Positions 16,387-25,573 of a stretch of 62,640 nucleotides of DNA are shown in pieces. The position numbers were made by a program, and so were the translations under genes. A model generated the notes under the pieces. That model saw nothing but the letters and a program-made list of their open reading frames with translations. It did no database searches and was not told where the DNA came from. Location: assembly GCA_004173455.1 (NCBI GenBank), contig SECL01000017.1, positions 1 through 62,640 on the forward strand, written 5' to 3'. The stretch's first letter is position 1. Each line of letters begins with the position of its first letter. The DNA comes from Moraxellaceae bacterium (GTDB lineage Bacteria; Pseudomonadota; Gammaproteobacteria; Pseudomonadales; Moraxellaceae).

Positions 16387-16950
16387 ATGACATATTATCC
16401 TAGTGTAAAAGAAAGCACTGCAAAAATTCACCCCAGACTTTCCCAACCAAATTTAAGTCATAAAAATCAGCCATTCATGGCACAAGTAAATTTTCAAAGT
16501 TTATTGTCAGATTTAACCGATCATCTTTTAAGAAAGGAAAGTCCGGCTCAAGTTGCTGCCTATCTCGACAACAGATTTGGAAAACTGGCAGTCAGTCAAT
16601 TTGAGCCAGAACACGGCTTTAGCAGTGCGCAGCAGATTTTTGCATTGTTGGGTTTAACCATTCAGTATGAAAATAACAAACCCAGAGTGTTAACGTTTAA
16701 CAAGCAGTTTATTGGAAAAATGGATAATGAATTAAACAGCAAGCCATTTGTATTGGCGCAGTTGCGCCAACAGGGTATTGGTTTTATTAATCTGGGCAGT
16801 GTGGTGATGACAACAGTGGGTTTAATGCCTGATTCCTTGACACGTCATGGATTAAAGGCAGGGACTGTGATGTGTAGCTATTTTTTCAAATCCCTACAAC
16901 AGCATCTGATTCTTGAGGAAATCATTTATCATCACTTACTGGATAGATAA
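16387..16950 (+). CDS. Conserved-looking hypothetical protein, 187 residues
   Basis: I do not recognise this protein. It has a disordered start (residues 1-30, rich in Ser, Lys and Pro), then a mixed alpha/beta-looking body without signal peptide, membrane helix or known motif. The Met at residue 31 (MAQVNFQSLLSDLTDHLL) is a possible later start at 16477. Codon use looks native. It stands alone between creD and dnaX, both on the same strand. Segments worth using in a search are QFEPEHGFSSAQQIFALLGL and FINLGSVVMTTVGLMPDSLT. Confidence 0.65.
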   Translation: MTYYPSVKESTAKIHPRLSQPNLSHKNQPFMAQVNFQSLLSDLTDHLLRKESPAQVAAYLDNRFGKLAVSQFEPEHGFSSAQQIFALLGLTIQYENNKPRVLTFNKQFIGKMDNELNSKPFVLAQLRQQGIGFINLGSVVMTTVGLMPDSLTRHGLKAGTVMCSYFFKSLQQHLILEEIIYHHLLDR

Positions 16951-17076
16951 GGGTTAATCAGAAATTGACTGCCTGCGCTATTTAAGCAAAGGTATACGAC
17001 ATCGCTCATTGCCCGAATTTTTTTAACCGCTTTTTGGGTCAAATCGGCTATGCTATGGGCTTAAACAGGAGCGTAC

Positions 17077-19221
17077 ATGTATCAGGTTCTTGCGCGTAAA
17101 TATCGCCCACGCAACTTTAATCAACTGGTGGGGCAAACCCATGTATCCCGGGCACTCACCAGTGCGCTGGAGCGTAATCGCCTGCATCATGCCTATTTGT
17201 TTACCGGCACGCGCGGTGTGGGCAAAACCACCATTGCACGCATTCTGTCCAAGTGCCTGAACTGTGAAACTGGCATTACCGCCACGCCCTGTGAGGTCTG
17301 CGCCACCTGTGTTGCCATCAATCAGGGTCGCTTTATTGACCTGATCGAAATTGATGCGGCCTCACGCACTAAGGTAGAAGATACCCGCGAATTGCTGGAT
17401 AACGTGCCTTATGCCCCCACGCAAGGCCGCTACAAGGTTTATCTGATTGACGAAGTGCATATGCTGTCCACGCACAGCTTTAATGCGCTGCTCAAAACGC
17501 TGGAAGAACCTCCCGAACACGTCAAGTTTTTGCTGGCTACCACTGATCCGCAAAAACTGCCGGTCACGGTGTTGTCGCGTTGCCTACAATTTACCTTGCG
17601 GCCATTGCAGCAGCAGGAAATTCATGATCATTTGCACAATATTCTGGATCAGGAGCAAATTGGCTATGATGAAAAAGCCCTGTGGCAACTGGCCGAAGCC
17701 GCACAAGGTTCGCTACGCGATGCGCTGTCGCTGACCGATCAGGCGATAGCATTTGGACAAGGACAATTGCAGGGCAGCGATGTACAAGACATGCTGGGCT
17801 TGCTAGACAAAGGTCAAATAGTCCATTTGTTGCAGGCCATTTATGTCAATCATGGTCAGCAGGTTAGTCAGATTTTGCAAAATTTGGCCAATCAGGCAGT
17901 GGATTTAAAAGCTGTACTGGATCAATTGATTACCTTGTTACATCAACTGGCGTTACTACAGGTTTTGCCACAAGTGCCGTTGCAGGGTACACAGGAATAT
18001 CAACAGCAATTGCAGCAGTTGGCACAAGGCATTGATCCCATTGATATTCAGCTGTATTACCAGATTGCCTTGCAGGGACGACAGGATTTAAAACTGGCGG
18101 TGAGCCTGCAACAGGGTTTTGACATGTGCATTTTGCGCATGCTGGCGTTTAAGCCTTTGGGCAATAATAGCCAAATTCTGGAGCATTCTAATTCTGGCTC
18201 AGTAGTGATTCAGCAGCAATCGCCAGTTGCGGTCAGCAGTCCTTCATCCGTATCGCAACCTGTTAAGGCTGCACCTGATGATCAACTGGCTAAAGATAAT
18301 ACCAGCTTGGCAATTGACCCGAAAGATGAGTTGATTCTGGATGACGCAACAGAAAATCAGTTCATAAAAGTCAATGAAACATTAGAAAAGCAATTAATTG
18401 AAAATCAAATAATAGAAAATGACTTACTCATTCAGAATGAGTTTTTCGTCAGTCAGTCAAATGATTTAGACCTTCAATCTGCACAAGTGTCAGAGCAAGA
18501 AAGTCATGAACTGGATTTGTTTGGTGAGCCTATTAGGCCTATACCTGCTGAGCAGACAAGGACATTAACTGAGGCTGATCAGCAAGTTGATGTTGTATCA
18601 GATGCAAATTTGAACAGTATGCAGCAGTTGGATGATGAGCAGGAATTTGAGTCAGTTAATGACTTAAATGTTCAACATCAAAATACTCAGTTGCAAGAAG
18701 TTCAATTGCAAAATAATCAGGCTAACGAAATCAAGCCTCATGAAGTTCAGGTTGTACCCCAGCAAACTGTCGATATACCTGAAAGTAGCTTAAACCAATT
18801 ATTACCGCAGCAAATCTTGCAGCATAGTTCTGTTGAGCTAACCGGGCAGTGGAATATTGAAAAATGGGAATGCTGGTTGCGTGAAGCGGACATTAGCCCC
18901 GCCATTCGCAATCTCGCTCAGCATGGTTTGATTCGTGGTGAGATTGGGCAGGCCGCGACCTTTTTGATTTCCCCGCAACACCGCTTGCTGGCTACCGAGC
19001 TTTTTGACGGATTGATTTTAGCTTTAAAACAGCAATGGCCAACGGGCAGTGTCGAGCTGGTGTTTGAAAGCATTCATGAGCCTTTACCGTTGCAACTCAA
19101 GGAAATCCGGCGTGAAAAGGCCTTACAGCAGGCTGATTATTTGTTACGTCAAGAACCAGTCATTCAGCCTTTAATTGAGCGATTTGCAGCCAGCCTGACC
19201 AGTATTAGTTTAAAAGAGTAA
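17077..19221 (+). CDS. dnaX: DNA polymerase III subunit gamma/tau
   Basis: DnaX is the clamp-loader ATPase of the replicative polymerase. The AAA+ core (about 1-360) has Walker A GTRGVGKTT (44-52), zinc ligands C63, C72, C75 and C78, Walker B YLIDEVHML and the sensor-1 segment LLATTDPQKLPVTVLSRCLQ. Residues 370-590 are a long acidic, Gln-rich low-complexity linker, longer than in E. coli. The tau C-terminal domain (about 590-714; WECWLREADI, LLATELFDGLILALKQQWPT) binds the polymerase. I found no A AAA AAG slippery site, so a frameshift-made gamma form is not evident. Confidence 0.95.
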   Translation: MYQVLARKYRPRNFNQLVGQTHVSRALTSALERNRLHHAYLFTGTRGVGKTTIARILSKCLNCETGITATPCEVCATCVAINQGRFIDLIEIDAASRTKVEDTRELLDNVPYAPTQGRYKVYLIDEVHMLSTHSFNALLKTLEEPPEHVKFLLATTDPQKLPVTVLSRCLQFTLRPLQQQEIHDHLHNILDQEQIGYDEKALWQLAEAAQGSLRDALSLTDQAIAFGQGQLQGSDVQDMLGLLDKGQIVHLLQAIYVNHGQQVSQILQNLANQAVDLKAVLDQLITLLHQLALLQVLPQVPLQGTQEYQQQLQQLAQGIDPIDIQLYYQIALQGRQDLKLAVSLQQGFDMCILRMLAFKPLGNNSQILEHSNSGSVVIQQQSPVAVSSPSSVSQPVKAAPDDQLAKDNTSLAIDPKDELILDDATENQFIKVNETLEKQLIENQIIENDLLIQNEFFVSQSNDLDLQSAQVSEQESHELDLFGEPIRPIPAEQTRTLTEADQQVDVVSDANLNSMQQLDDEQEFESVNDLNVQHQNTQLQEVQLQNNQANEIKPHEVQVVPQQTVDIPESSLNQLLPQQILQHSSVELTGQWNIEKWECWLREADISPAIRNLAQHGLIRGEIGQAATFLISPQHRLLATELFDGLILALKQQWPTGSVELVFESIHEPLPLQLKEIRREKALQQADYLLRQEPVIQPLIERFAASLTSISLKE

Positions 19222-19331
19222 AGGTTGCCTAAGTTTTTGCAAGCAGACATTATCAAAATGCTGAAATAGCTGGATTTGTCCAGAAAATAACTTCGGTATC
19301 ATCCATTCACTGATCAAGGAAAAAGATAAAA

Positions 19332-19898
19332 ATGGCAAATATTTCTATCATTGTTGGCAGCTTGCGCCGGGACTCGATTAATTTGAAAGTGGCCAGAGCG
19401 CTCATAAAGCTGGCCGCGCAGGAAAAATTACCTCACCATCTTAATCTGGTTGATATTGGTGGTTTGCCTTTATATAACGAGGATTTATGGGACGGTATTC
19501 CGAGCACCGTGACCGACTTTAAAAATAGTATAAAAACGAGTGATGCCGTGCTGTTTGTCACGCCAGAATACAATCGTTCCGTGCCTTCGCCACTGAAAAA
19601 TGCACTGGACTGGGGTTCACGGCCAAACAAGGACAACAGTTGGGGAACTAAACCTGTTGCCATGCTGGGCGCAAGTCCGGGTCAACTGGGCACCGCAGTG
19701 GCACAGTCGCATTTGCGTGTTATTTTAATGACGTTAAATACCCGGTTGATGGCTCAACCAGAAATTTATCTCAAATTTGAAGACGGCATGATTGATAACA
19801 ACAATGAAATTGCCAGTGAAAGAACCCGGCAATATTTATTGAAATTTTTAAACACGTTTAATGAATGGATTAATGAAATAGGCACTGCAACGCCCTAA
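19332..19898 (+). CDS. NADPH-dependent FMN reductase (ChrR/YieF family)
   Basis: These flavodoxin-fold enzymes reduce quinones, azo dyes or metals with NAD(P)H. The FMN phosphate loop is GSLRRDSIN near the N-terminus and the family signature is FVTPEYNRSVPSPLKNALDW, followed by KPVAMLGASPGQLGT. Length (188) is standard. It is a single gene between dnaX and a convergent thioesterase, with a shared hairpin beyond. Which physiological substrate it uses cannot be told. Confidence 0.9.
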   Translation: MANISIIVGSLRRDSINLKVARALIKLAAQEKLPHHLNLVDIGGLPLYNEDLWDGIPSTVTDFKNSIKTSDAVLFVTPEYNRSVPSPLKNALDWGSRPNKDNSWGTKPVAMLGASPGQLGTAVAQSHLRVILMTLNTRLMAQPEIYLKFEDGMIDNNNEIASERTRQYLLKFLNTFNEWINEIGTATP

Positions 19899-19921
19899 AG
19901 GATAAAACCAACTTTATCCTT
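19898..19921. terminator. Hairpin between convergent FMN reductase and thioesterase genes
   Basis: AAGGATAAA (19898-19906) pairs perfectly with TTTATCCTT (19913-19921) around ACCAAC. The arms overlap the stop codon of the reductase gene. Confidence 0.65.
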
Positions 19922-19942
19922 CTTAAAAATCCGGTTAATTGC

Positions 19943-20410
19943 TTATTCAATCAGCAATTTTGTTAATGCCTCACGCAATTGATCTGGTATGGCAACGGAT
20001 TGCCGGGTTTGCCGATCCACAAACACATGCACAAAATGACCTTGCGCTACGGCATCGTCTGCATCGGGTCGGAAAATTGCCAGCTCATAACGCACTGATG
20101 AACGTCCTAAGTGCGCCACCCGCAACGCACCTTCCAGCTGATCTGGAAAAGCAACCGGCGCAAAATAACTACAACCAGAATCCACCACCAATCCAATGAC
20201 CGGGCCATCATGAATGTCCAGTCCCCCATGTTCAATCAGGTAGCGGTTGGCCGTACTGTCAAAATAGCTGTAATACATGACATTGTTGACGTGACCATAA
20301 ATGTCATTGTCGGCCCAGCGGGTGGTTAGGGATGAAAACCAGCCAAAATCTTTACGCTGATAAGCTACAGGTTTAGCGGCTACAGGTTTTGTCACAACAG
20401 GCTCACTCAT
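19943..20410 (-). CDS. Acyl-CoA thioesterase, 4-hydroxybenzoyl-CoA thioesterase (YbgC/FcbC) type
   Basis: Single hot-dog-fold thioesterases of this type hydrolyse short or aromatic acyl-CoA. The signature is TRWADNDIYGHVNNVMYYSY (about 31-50), with the catalytic Asp in the WADNDIYGHVNN block. Residues 1-20 form a Val/Lys/Pro/Ala-rich lead. Length is 155. It lies 85 bp downstream of the iron-dependent alcohol dehydrogenase on the same strand, so the two may be cotranscribed. Substrate is unknown. Confidence 0.87.
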   Translation of the reverse strand: MSEPVVTKPVAAKPVAYQRKDFGWFSSLTTRWADNDIYGHVNNVMYYSYFDSTANRYLIEHGGLDIHDGPVIGLVVDSGCSYFAPVAFPDQLEGALRVAHLGRSSVRYELAIFRPDADDAVAQGHFVHVFVDRQTRQSVAIPDQLREALTKLLIE

Positions 20411-20495
20411 TTAATTTTAAAAATTTGAAAAAGCAGCGGGTTAGGCTGCTCATTTATTCATTAGGTTTTGGATTAAAGCGCAAAACTAGAGAGCC

Positions 20496-21656
20496 TTAAG
20501 CATAAACTGCCTGATAAATGGCCAGTGCATCAGCGTGGCTAAGTTCACGCGGATTATTGACCAACAAGCGGGTTTGCAGCATGGCATCACGCGCCAGCAT
20601 GTCTAGGTCTTGCTCTGGAACATTGAGCTGGTTTAGGCGACAGGGTAAGCCACTGTTTAAAATATGCTGCTCCAGTCGGTCAATCAGTTGGTTAGCCAGT
20701 TCGATGTCAGAACCCTGAGCTATCGGATTTAAAATCAGCATCAGTTCGGCGTAATGTCTGGCCGCGTGGCTCAGGTTAAAGCGGATTACTTCACACAGTA
20801 CCAGTGCATTGGAAAGGCCATGAGAAATATGATAATGCCCACCCAGTGGATAAGCCAGCGCATGCACGGCAGCAACTGGTGAGTTGGCAAATGCCTGTCC
20901 AGCCAGCATGGCACCAAATAGCATGTTCTGGCGTGCTTCCAGATTGTGGCCTTCATGCACGGCGGTTTGCAGGTTTTGATCCAGCAATACCAGTGCCTGC
21001 TTGGCCAGCATGTCGGAATACAGGTTTTTCTTGTGCACGCTGGTGTAGGCTTCAATGGCATGCACCATGGCATCAATACCCGTAGCTGCGGTCACTGCGG
21101 GCGGCAGGCCGGTAGTCAGTTCGGCATCCAGCAGGGCAATATCGGCATACAGCACGGGTGATACCACGCCCATCTTGGTGGTTTCACCGGTGGTAATAAT
21201 CGCCACGCTAGTCACTTCCGAGCCGGTTCCTGCGGTGGTTGGCACCTGAATCAATGGCAGGCGCTTGCCTTGAATATTGCCCACACCATAAATTTCGCTC
21301 AAAGCCTGTGTTTGCTGTGGGTTGGCCAGAATGGCAATCAGCTTGGCTACATCCATGGAGCTGCCACCACCATAGCCAATCACGCCATCAATCTGGTTCG
21401 ACTTGGCCTGTTCGACGGCTGCCAGAATCACATGATCCGGCGGGTCGGCCAGCACCTGATCATAAATGGTGTAGGCAATGTCGGCGTTTTTCAAACTGGC
21501 CAAGGCATCGTGATGCAGCTGAAATTTCACAATGCCCGCATCAGTCACAAACATGACATGATTTAAGCCCAGTCGTTTGCAATGCTCGCCAAGCTCGTGC
21601 CGGGAACCCGTTGCGCAGATAATTTGTTGAACAGTATCAAAGCTAAAGCGATTCAT
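20496..21656 (-). CDS. Iron-containing alcohol dehydrogenase
   Basis: Group III dehydrogenases oxidise alcohols or reduce aldehydes with NAD(P) and a divalent metal. Visible are the nucleotide motif GYGGGSSMDVAKL, PTTAGTGSEVTSVAII, and the metal-binding region AATGIDAMVHAIEAYTS with VHALAYPLGGHYHISHGLSN (His ligands). I start it at ATG 21656 (MNRFSFDTV), which has AGGGA 6 bases upstream. An earlier ATG at 21707 adds 17 residues (MNDSDENQG) not typical of the family. The mature length of 386 is normal. It may be read together with the thioesterase. Substrate cannot be assigned. Confidence 0.92.
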   Translation of the reverse strand: MNRFSFDTVQQIICATGSRHELGEHCKRLGLNHVMFVTDAGIVKFQLHHDALASLKNADIAYTIYDQVLADPPDHVILAAVEQAKSNQIDGVIGYGGGSSMDVAKLIAILANPQQTQALSEIYGVGNIQGKRLPLIQVPTTAGTGSEVTSVAIITTGETTKMGVVSPVLYADIALLDAELTTGLPPAVTAATGIDAMVHAIEAYTSVHKKNLYSDMLAKQALVLLDQNLQTAVHEGHNLEARQNMLFGAMLAGQAFANSPVAAVHALAYPLGGHYHISHGLSNALVLCEVIRFNLSHAARHYAELMLILNPIAQGSDIELANQLIDRLEQHILNSGLPCRLNQLNVPEQDLDMLARDAMLQTRLLVNNPRELSHADALAIYQAVYA

Positions 21657-21785
21657 TGTTGGTTCCCTAAAAGCAGTTAATCCTTGATTCTCGTCAGAAT
21701 CATTCATATTGTGGCTTGGGCTATAGCCGTGTGCCTAGCGTTGCCGCTATACTCAATTGGTTTATTTTGTTAGGAAAAGCGCGCA

Positions 21786-22310
21786 ATGGCAAGCTCGCCA
21801 TATCAGGTATTGTGTGTCTGTCTGGGGAATATCTGTCGTTCGCCCACTGCAGAAATCGTGTTAAAACATTATGTGAAGCTGGCTGGTTTAGCAGTTGAAA
21901 TTGATTCGGCAGGCACCAGCAACTATCATCCCCACAAGGCGCCAGACGTACGTACGCAAAGAGTTGCCCGCGCTCGTGGCTATGATCTGTCACACTTGCG
22001 CGCGCGTCAGATCTGTCGGGAAGACTATGACCAGTTTGACCTGATTCTAGCTATGGATGAGGCCAACCTGTCAGATTTGCACTGGAAAGTGAGTAATTTG
22101 GTGCAACAGGGCGAGCTGGATGAAACCGTGCTTGACCGTCTGGCGCTGATGAGTGAGCATGACCCAAAATTTCCTCGGCAGGCAGTGCCAGATCCTTACT
22201 TTGGTCAGGCCAGCGATTTTGAGCGCGTGATTGATCAATGTGAAAGTGCCGCCCAAGCTTGGATTGATTACTGGCAGTCTAATCCAAAGATTTTACGCCG
22301 CCAGTCTTGA
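21786..22310 (+). CDS. Low-molecular-weight protein-tyrosine phosphatase
   Basis: It dephosphorylates phosphotyrosine. The active-site loop C-X5-R is C12-LGNIC-R18-S in VLCVCLGNICRSPTAE, and the general acid Asp lies in VPDPYFG near residue 137. The 174 residues are slightly longer than the usual 140-160. It is followed after 27 bp by murB, then DUF218 and hydrolase genes, all on one strand, so an envelope-related operon is likely. It is not beside a tyrosine kinase gene, so it need not be the capsule phosphatase Wzb. Confidence 0.92.
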   Translation: MASSPYQVLCVCLGNICRSPTAEIVLKHYVKLAGLAVEIDSAGTSNYHPHKAPDVRTQRVARARGYDLSHLRARQICREDYDQFDLILAMDEANLSDLHWKVSNLVQQGELDETVLDRLALMSEHDPKFPRQAVPDPYFGQASDFERVIDQCESAAQAWIDYWQSNPKILRRQS

Positions 22311-22337
22311 GTCAGCCATTCGTCATGAGTATCGTCA

Positions 22338-23348
22338 ATGTTGCAGTTTGAACCCAATGCCAGTTTAAAACCGTTCAATACTTTAGGTCTACATAGTCGG
22401 GCAAGATATTTGGCCAGCGTCACTACCGAAGCGGACTTGGTCGCTGTTTTACAATCCGTGACTGCCCAGCGTTTGCCGGTTTTTGTGCTGTCGGGTGGTA
22501 GTAATGTGTTGCTGTCAGAGTGTATTGATGCGCTGGTGATCCGTCCGCTGCTACGGGGAATCCGGCTGGTCAGTGAAGATAGCCAACAGGTGCTGGTTGA
22601 GGTGATGGCCGGTGAGGAATGGCATCCGTTTGTGCAGTATGCGCTGGCTCAGGGCTGGTATGGGCTGGAAAACCTGTCATTGATTCCCGGTTATGTCGGG
22701 GCATCACCAATCCAGAATATTGGCGCTTATGGGGTTGAAGTCAGTCAGTGTATTCACCACATTAAGGCATGGCACCTACCCACCGGGCGCTGGCATATCC
22801 TGCAACCTGAGCAGTGCCAGTTTGGCTATCGTGACAGTATTTTCAAGCAGCAGGCGAGTGACTGGATCATTAGTCGCGTGATATTTTGTTTAAACAAACA
22901 GCCGCAGCTTTGCATAAATTATGGGGATGTGCGTGAACAGGCCGGATTAAAGCCAACCCCGCAATCGGTGGCAAAAGCCATTATCCAGATTCGTCAGGCC
23001 AAATTGCCAGACCCCAAAAAAATTGCCAATGTGGGCAGCTTTTTTAAGAATCCGGTCATTGATCTTGCGCACTATGAACAGCTTAAACAGGATTATCCCG
23101 CCTTGAGTGCTTATCCACAGCCGAATGGACAGGTAAAAGTGGCCGCAGGCTGGTTAATTGATCAGTCCGGCTGGAAAGGCAAGCGTATTGGTAGTGTCGG
23201 CATGTATGATAAACAGGCACTGGTACTGGTGAACTATCATATTGCTTCACTGGCTGATGTGCAGCAGGTGAGCCAAGCCGTACAGGATTCGGTATTGCAG
23301 AAATTTGCAATCCAGCTGGAGCAGGAACCTGTTCTGGTTAAATTTTAA
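22338..23348 (+). CDS. murB: UDP-N-acetylenolpyruvoylglucosamine reductase MurB
   Basis: MurB makes UDP-N-acetylmuramate, the second committed step of peptidoglycan synthesis, with FAD and NADPH. The FAD domain shows NTLGLHSRARY, VLSGGSNVLLSE and LIPGYVGASPIQNIGAYG; the catalytic Ser is in NVGSFFKNPV, and the C-terminal part has GWLIDQSGWKGKRIGSVGM. Length (336) fits the type I (E. coli-like) enzyme. It follows the phosphatase gene by 27 bp and precedes the DUF218 gene by 26 bp, so the three probably share a transcript. Confidence 0.96.
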   Translation: MLQFEPNASLKPFNTLGLHSRARYLASVTTEADLVAVLQSVTAQRLPVFVLSGGSNVLLSECIDALVIRPLLRGIRLVSEDSQQVLVEVMAGEEWHPFVQYALAQGWYGLENLSLIPGYVGASPIQNIGAYGVEVSQCIHHIKAWHLPTGRWHILQPEQCQFGYRDSIFKQQASDWIISRVIFCLNKQPQLCINYGDVREQAGLKPTPQSVAKAIIQIRQAKLPDPKKIANVGSFFKNPVIDLAHYEQLKQDYPALSAYPQPNGQVKVAAGWLIDQSGWKGKRIGSVGMYDKQALVLVNYHIASLADVQQVSQAVQDSVLQKFAIQLEQEPVLVKF

Positions 23349-23374
23349 ACTGAAAAACCCTATATCGAGGCATT

Positions 23375-24409
23375 ATGACAACAGCATTACCCTGGCATAA
23401 ACGAACAATAAAGCGGCTGGCAGCCCTTGCATTGTTAGTGGTTGCAGCGGTGCTGTTTGTCATGAGTCCGTTTTATGCGCGGGCTATTTTGTGGGGTCTT
23501 AACAAGATTCCAGTAACGGTCAATCAGGTGGCAGCAGCCAGCCAGAAAGGAGATGGCCGTATTGAGGAAACTGAGCAGCCCGAACCCGGTTCACCAGAGT
23601 GGCAGCAACAGCAGCAGCGTATTGCTGATGAACAGGCTCAGCAGCTATTAAAGCAGTTTGACCAGCAGAAAGTAGCGCAGCCTGCTAGTTCTTCGGCCAA
23701 TGATAAAACCAGTAACCCTATATCAGTAAAAAAAGTAAAAGAAAATGAAAAACCCGATGTGCCCAGTCTGGTAGAAACGCTGGCCAAAATGCAGGATGAC
23801 TATCAGTTGCAAAAGCAGTCAGTCAAAAATACCAACAGCCAATCTGGTATTCATGTGGGTGCTGAAGTTTCAAATCTTAATAGCCAGAAAAAATTAAATA
23901 AAAATCAGGCGCATGTCATTGTTGTACTGGGTGGTGGATTGGGTCGTGATGCAGCGCATAACATTGTGGTCAATGCGTATACCCGCCTGCGGCTTGAAAA
24001 AGCAGTCCGCCAGAAACAATATAATCCCTTGCCCATTTTGCTCAGTGGCGTAGAAGCCCCTTATATGCAAAACTGGCTAAAAGCGCATCAGGTAGATGCC
24101 GGATTACTAGAAAACCGCAGCATGAATACCTGTGAAAATACCCGTTTTAGTGCGTTGTTACTGCAGAAAAAAGGTGGGGCACCGCGCGTGGAACTCATCA
24201 CTGATGCCTACCACATGCCACGTGCCAGACGCCTGTTTGCCATGAATGGCATTGATACCATTCCAGTAGTTGCGCCATTACCCAATGTGCAAACTCGCTG
24301 GAAACCCAGCAAAAGCAATTTGATGCACAGTCGCCGCGCAACGTATGAAGCGATTGCCAGTATCCGTGATTTATGGTTTGGTGAAACCAATTGCCGTGAG
24401 GTGCCCTAA
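23375..24409 (+). CDS. DUF218 (YdcF/SanA/ElyC-like) membrane protein with Gln-rich linker
   Basis: DUF218 proteins such as SanA and ElyC affect envelope integrity. One membrane helix (about 13-38, LAALALLVVAAVLFVMSPFY) anchors it. Residues 60-175 are a low-complexity Gln/Lys/Ser linker. The DUF218 domain starts at HVIVVLGGGLGRD (about 185) and contains ILLSGVEAP, ENTRFSALLL and ITDAYHMPRARRLF. The usual GxxE pattern is present as SGVEAP. The periplasmic linker is much longer than in E. coli relatives. The stop overlaps the next start by one base (TAATG), indicating translational coupling. Position after murB supports a wall-related role; activity is unknown. Confidence 0.85.
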   Translation: MTTALPWHKRTIKRLAALALLVVAAVLFVMSPFYARAILWGLNKIPVTVNQVAAASQKGDGRIEETEQPEPGSPEWQQQQQRIADEQAQQLLKQFDQQKVAQPASSSANDKTSNPISVKKVKENEKPDVPSLVETLAKMQDDYQLQKQSVKNTNSQSGIHVGAEVSNLNSQKKLNKNQAHVIVVLGGGLGRDAAHNIVVNAYTRLRLEKAVRQKQYNPLPILLSGVEAPYMQNWLKAHQVDAGLLENRSMNTCENTRFSALLLQKKGGAPRVELITDAYHMPRARRLFAMNGIDTIPVVAPLPNVQTRWKPSKSNLMHSRRATYEAIASIRDLWFGETNCREVP

Positions 24410-25452
24410 TGAATAAGCCGTATCCTTTTCAGTCTCCTGCGGTATTGCGAGCCACGCAGCTTCCTTTGCCAGATCGTCAGCATACCCCTGATGCGCTACC
24501 ACTGCTTAATATTAGTGAACCGATGCTACTTGACCCTGTGTTAGAGGGCTACCAGACCCTATATGGCCTCAACAAGATTGATGCGCTGCATTGGCAGGGT
24601 TATCTGAATGTGGCGCAACATAAGACCCATATCCAGATTTTTCAGCCCAAGCAGCAGATTCTGGGTACGGTGTGGCTGTTGCATGGCTATCTGGAGCATA
24701 GCGGGATTTATCAGCCCATTATTGAGGAAATCATCGAACAGGGCTTTAGTGTGGTGACGTTTGATTTACCGGGACATGGTTTAACCGAAGGTCCTGTCGC
24801 CAGTATTCAGGAATTTGCCATTTATCAGGCCATATTATCCGGGATTGGTGATTGGGCAGCGCCGCATCATGATCAGTTACCAAAACCATGGCTTGGCATT
24901 GGGCAAAGTACCGGTGGCGCCATCTGGATTGACCATACCCTGACAGCCGCTGCCCAGCGTCGCTCACCCATGATTGACCGGGCGCTTCTCTTGTCGCCCT
25001 TGGTTCGTCCTGCCAAAAGCGCATGGTGGCACAATAGTGTGGGTCTTACCCTCATCAAAAAAATCAAGCGCAATATCCCGCGCAATTTTAGGCGCAATAA
25101 CCACAATCCTGAGTTTTTGCGCTTTGTGCGGCTGACCGATCCCTTACAGCCAAGAGTCATGAGTCTGGAGTGGATTTTGGCGCTGGCCAAGTGGATGGTT
25201 CGTATTGAACAACTCCCAGCGTGTCGCATTCCGGTTTGGGTGGCGCAGGGTGCCAAGGATGAAACCGTAGACTGGCGTTATAATCTTGAATTTATCCGCA
25301 AGAAATTTCGCCTGCAAACCTTGCTCATTCTTGAGGAGGGTTCTCATCAGTTAATCAATGAGCGGCATGATATCCGCGCTGCCTTAACCGGACTGATCCC
25401 GGCATTTTTGCATGCCAATGACATCAAACGCCATTATTTTGATCCTGAGTAA
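24409..25452 (+). CDS. Alpha/beta hydrolase, monoacylglycerol-lipase/lysophospholipase type
   Basis: The fold shows TVWLLHGYLEHSGIY (oxyanion region), TFDLPGHGLTEGP, the nucleophile elbow GIGQSTGGAIW, an acid in VAQGAKDETVDW and a His in EEGSHQLINE. This pattern fits the Hydrolase_4/PldB group. The roughly 80-residue N-terminal lead before the core is longer than usual. It is translationally coupled to the DUF218 gene. No signal peptide is seen, so it probably acts in the cytoplasm or at the inner membrane surface. Substrate (monoglyceride or lysophospholipid) is inferred from family. Confidence 0.87.
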   Translation: MNKPYPFQSPAVLRATQLPLPDRQHTPDALPLLNISEPMLLDPVLEGYQTLYGLNKIDALHWQGYLNVAQHKTHIQIFQPKQQILGTVWLLHGYLEHSGIYQPIIEEIIEQGFSVVTFDLPGHGLTEGPVASIQEFAIYQAILSGIGDWAAPHHDQLPKPWLGIGQSTGGAIWIDHTLTAAAQRRSPMIDRALLLSPLVRPAKSAWWHNSVGLTLIKKIKRNIPRNFRRNNHNPEFLRFVRLTDPLQPRVMSLEWILALAKWMVRIEQLPACRIPVWVAQGAKDETVDWRYNLEFIRKKFRLQTLLILEEGSHQLINERHDIRAALTGLIPAFLHANDIKRHYFDPE

Positions 25453-25573
25453 ACACTCGCTATTTTTTTGTATAAATAGTTAAAAAATGAATATAAAACA
25501 GGAATTGTACAGCCTGAATGCACAAGGCGGACTATGATATTTTTATCCTGTTTTTCATGATTAAAACACCAAT

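Noticed and set aside
18157-18400. Programmed frameshift in dnaX
   Set aside because: No A AAA AAG heptamer or following hairpin was found in the region where gamma would end.
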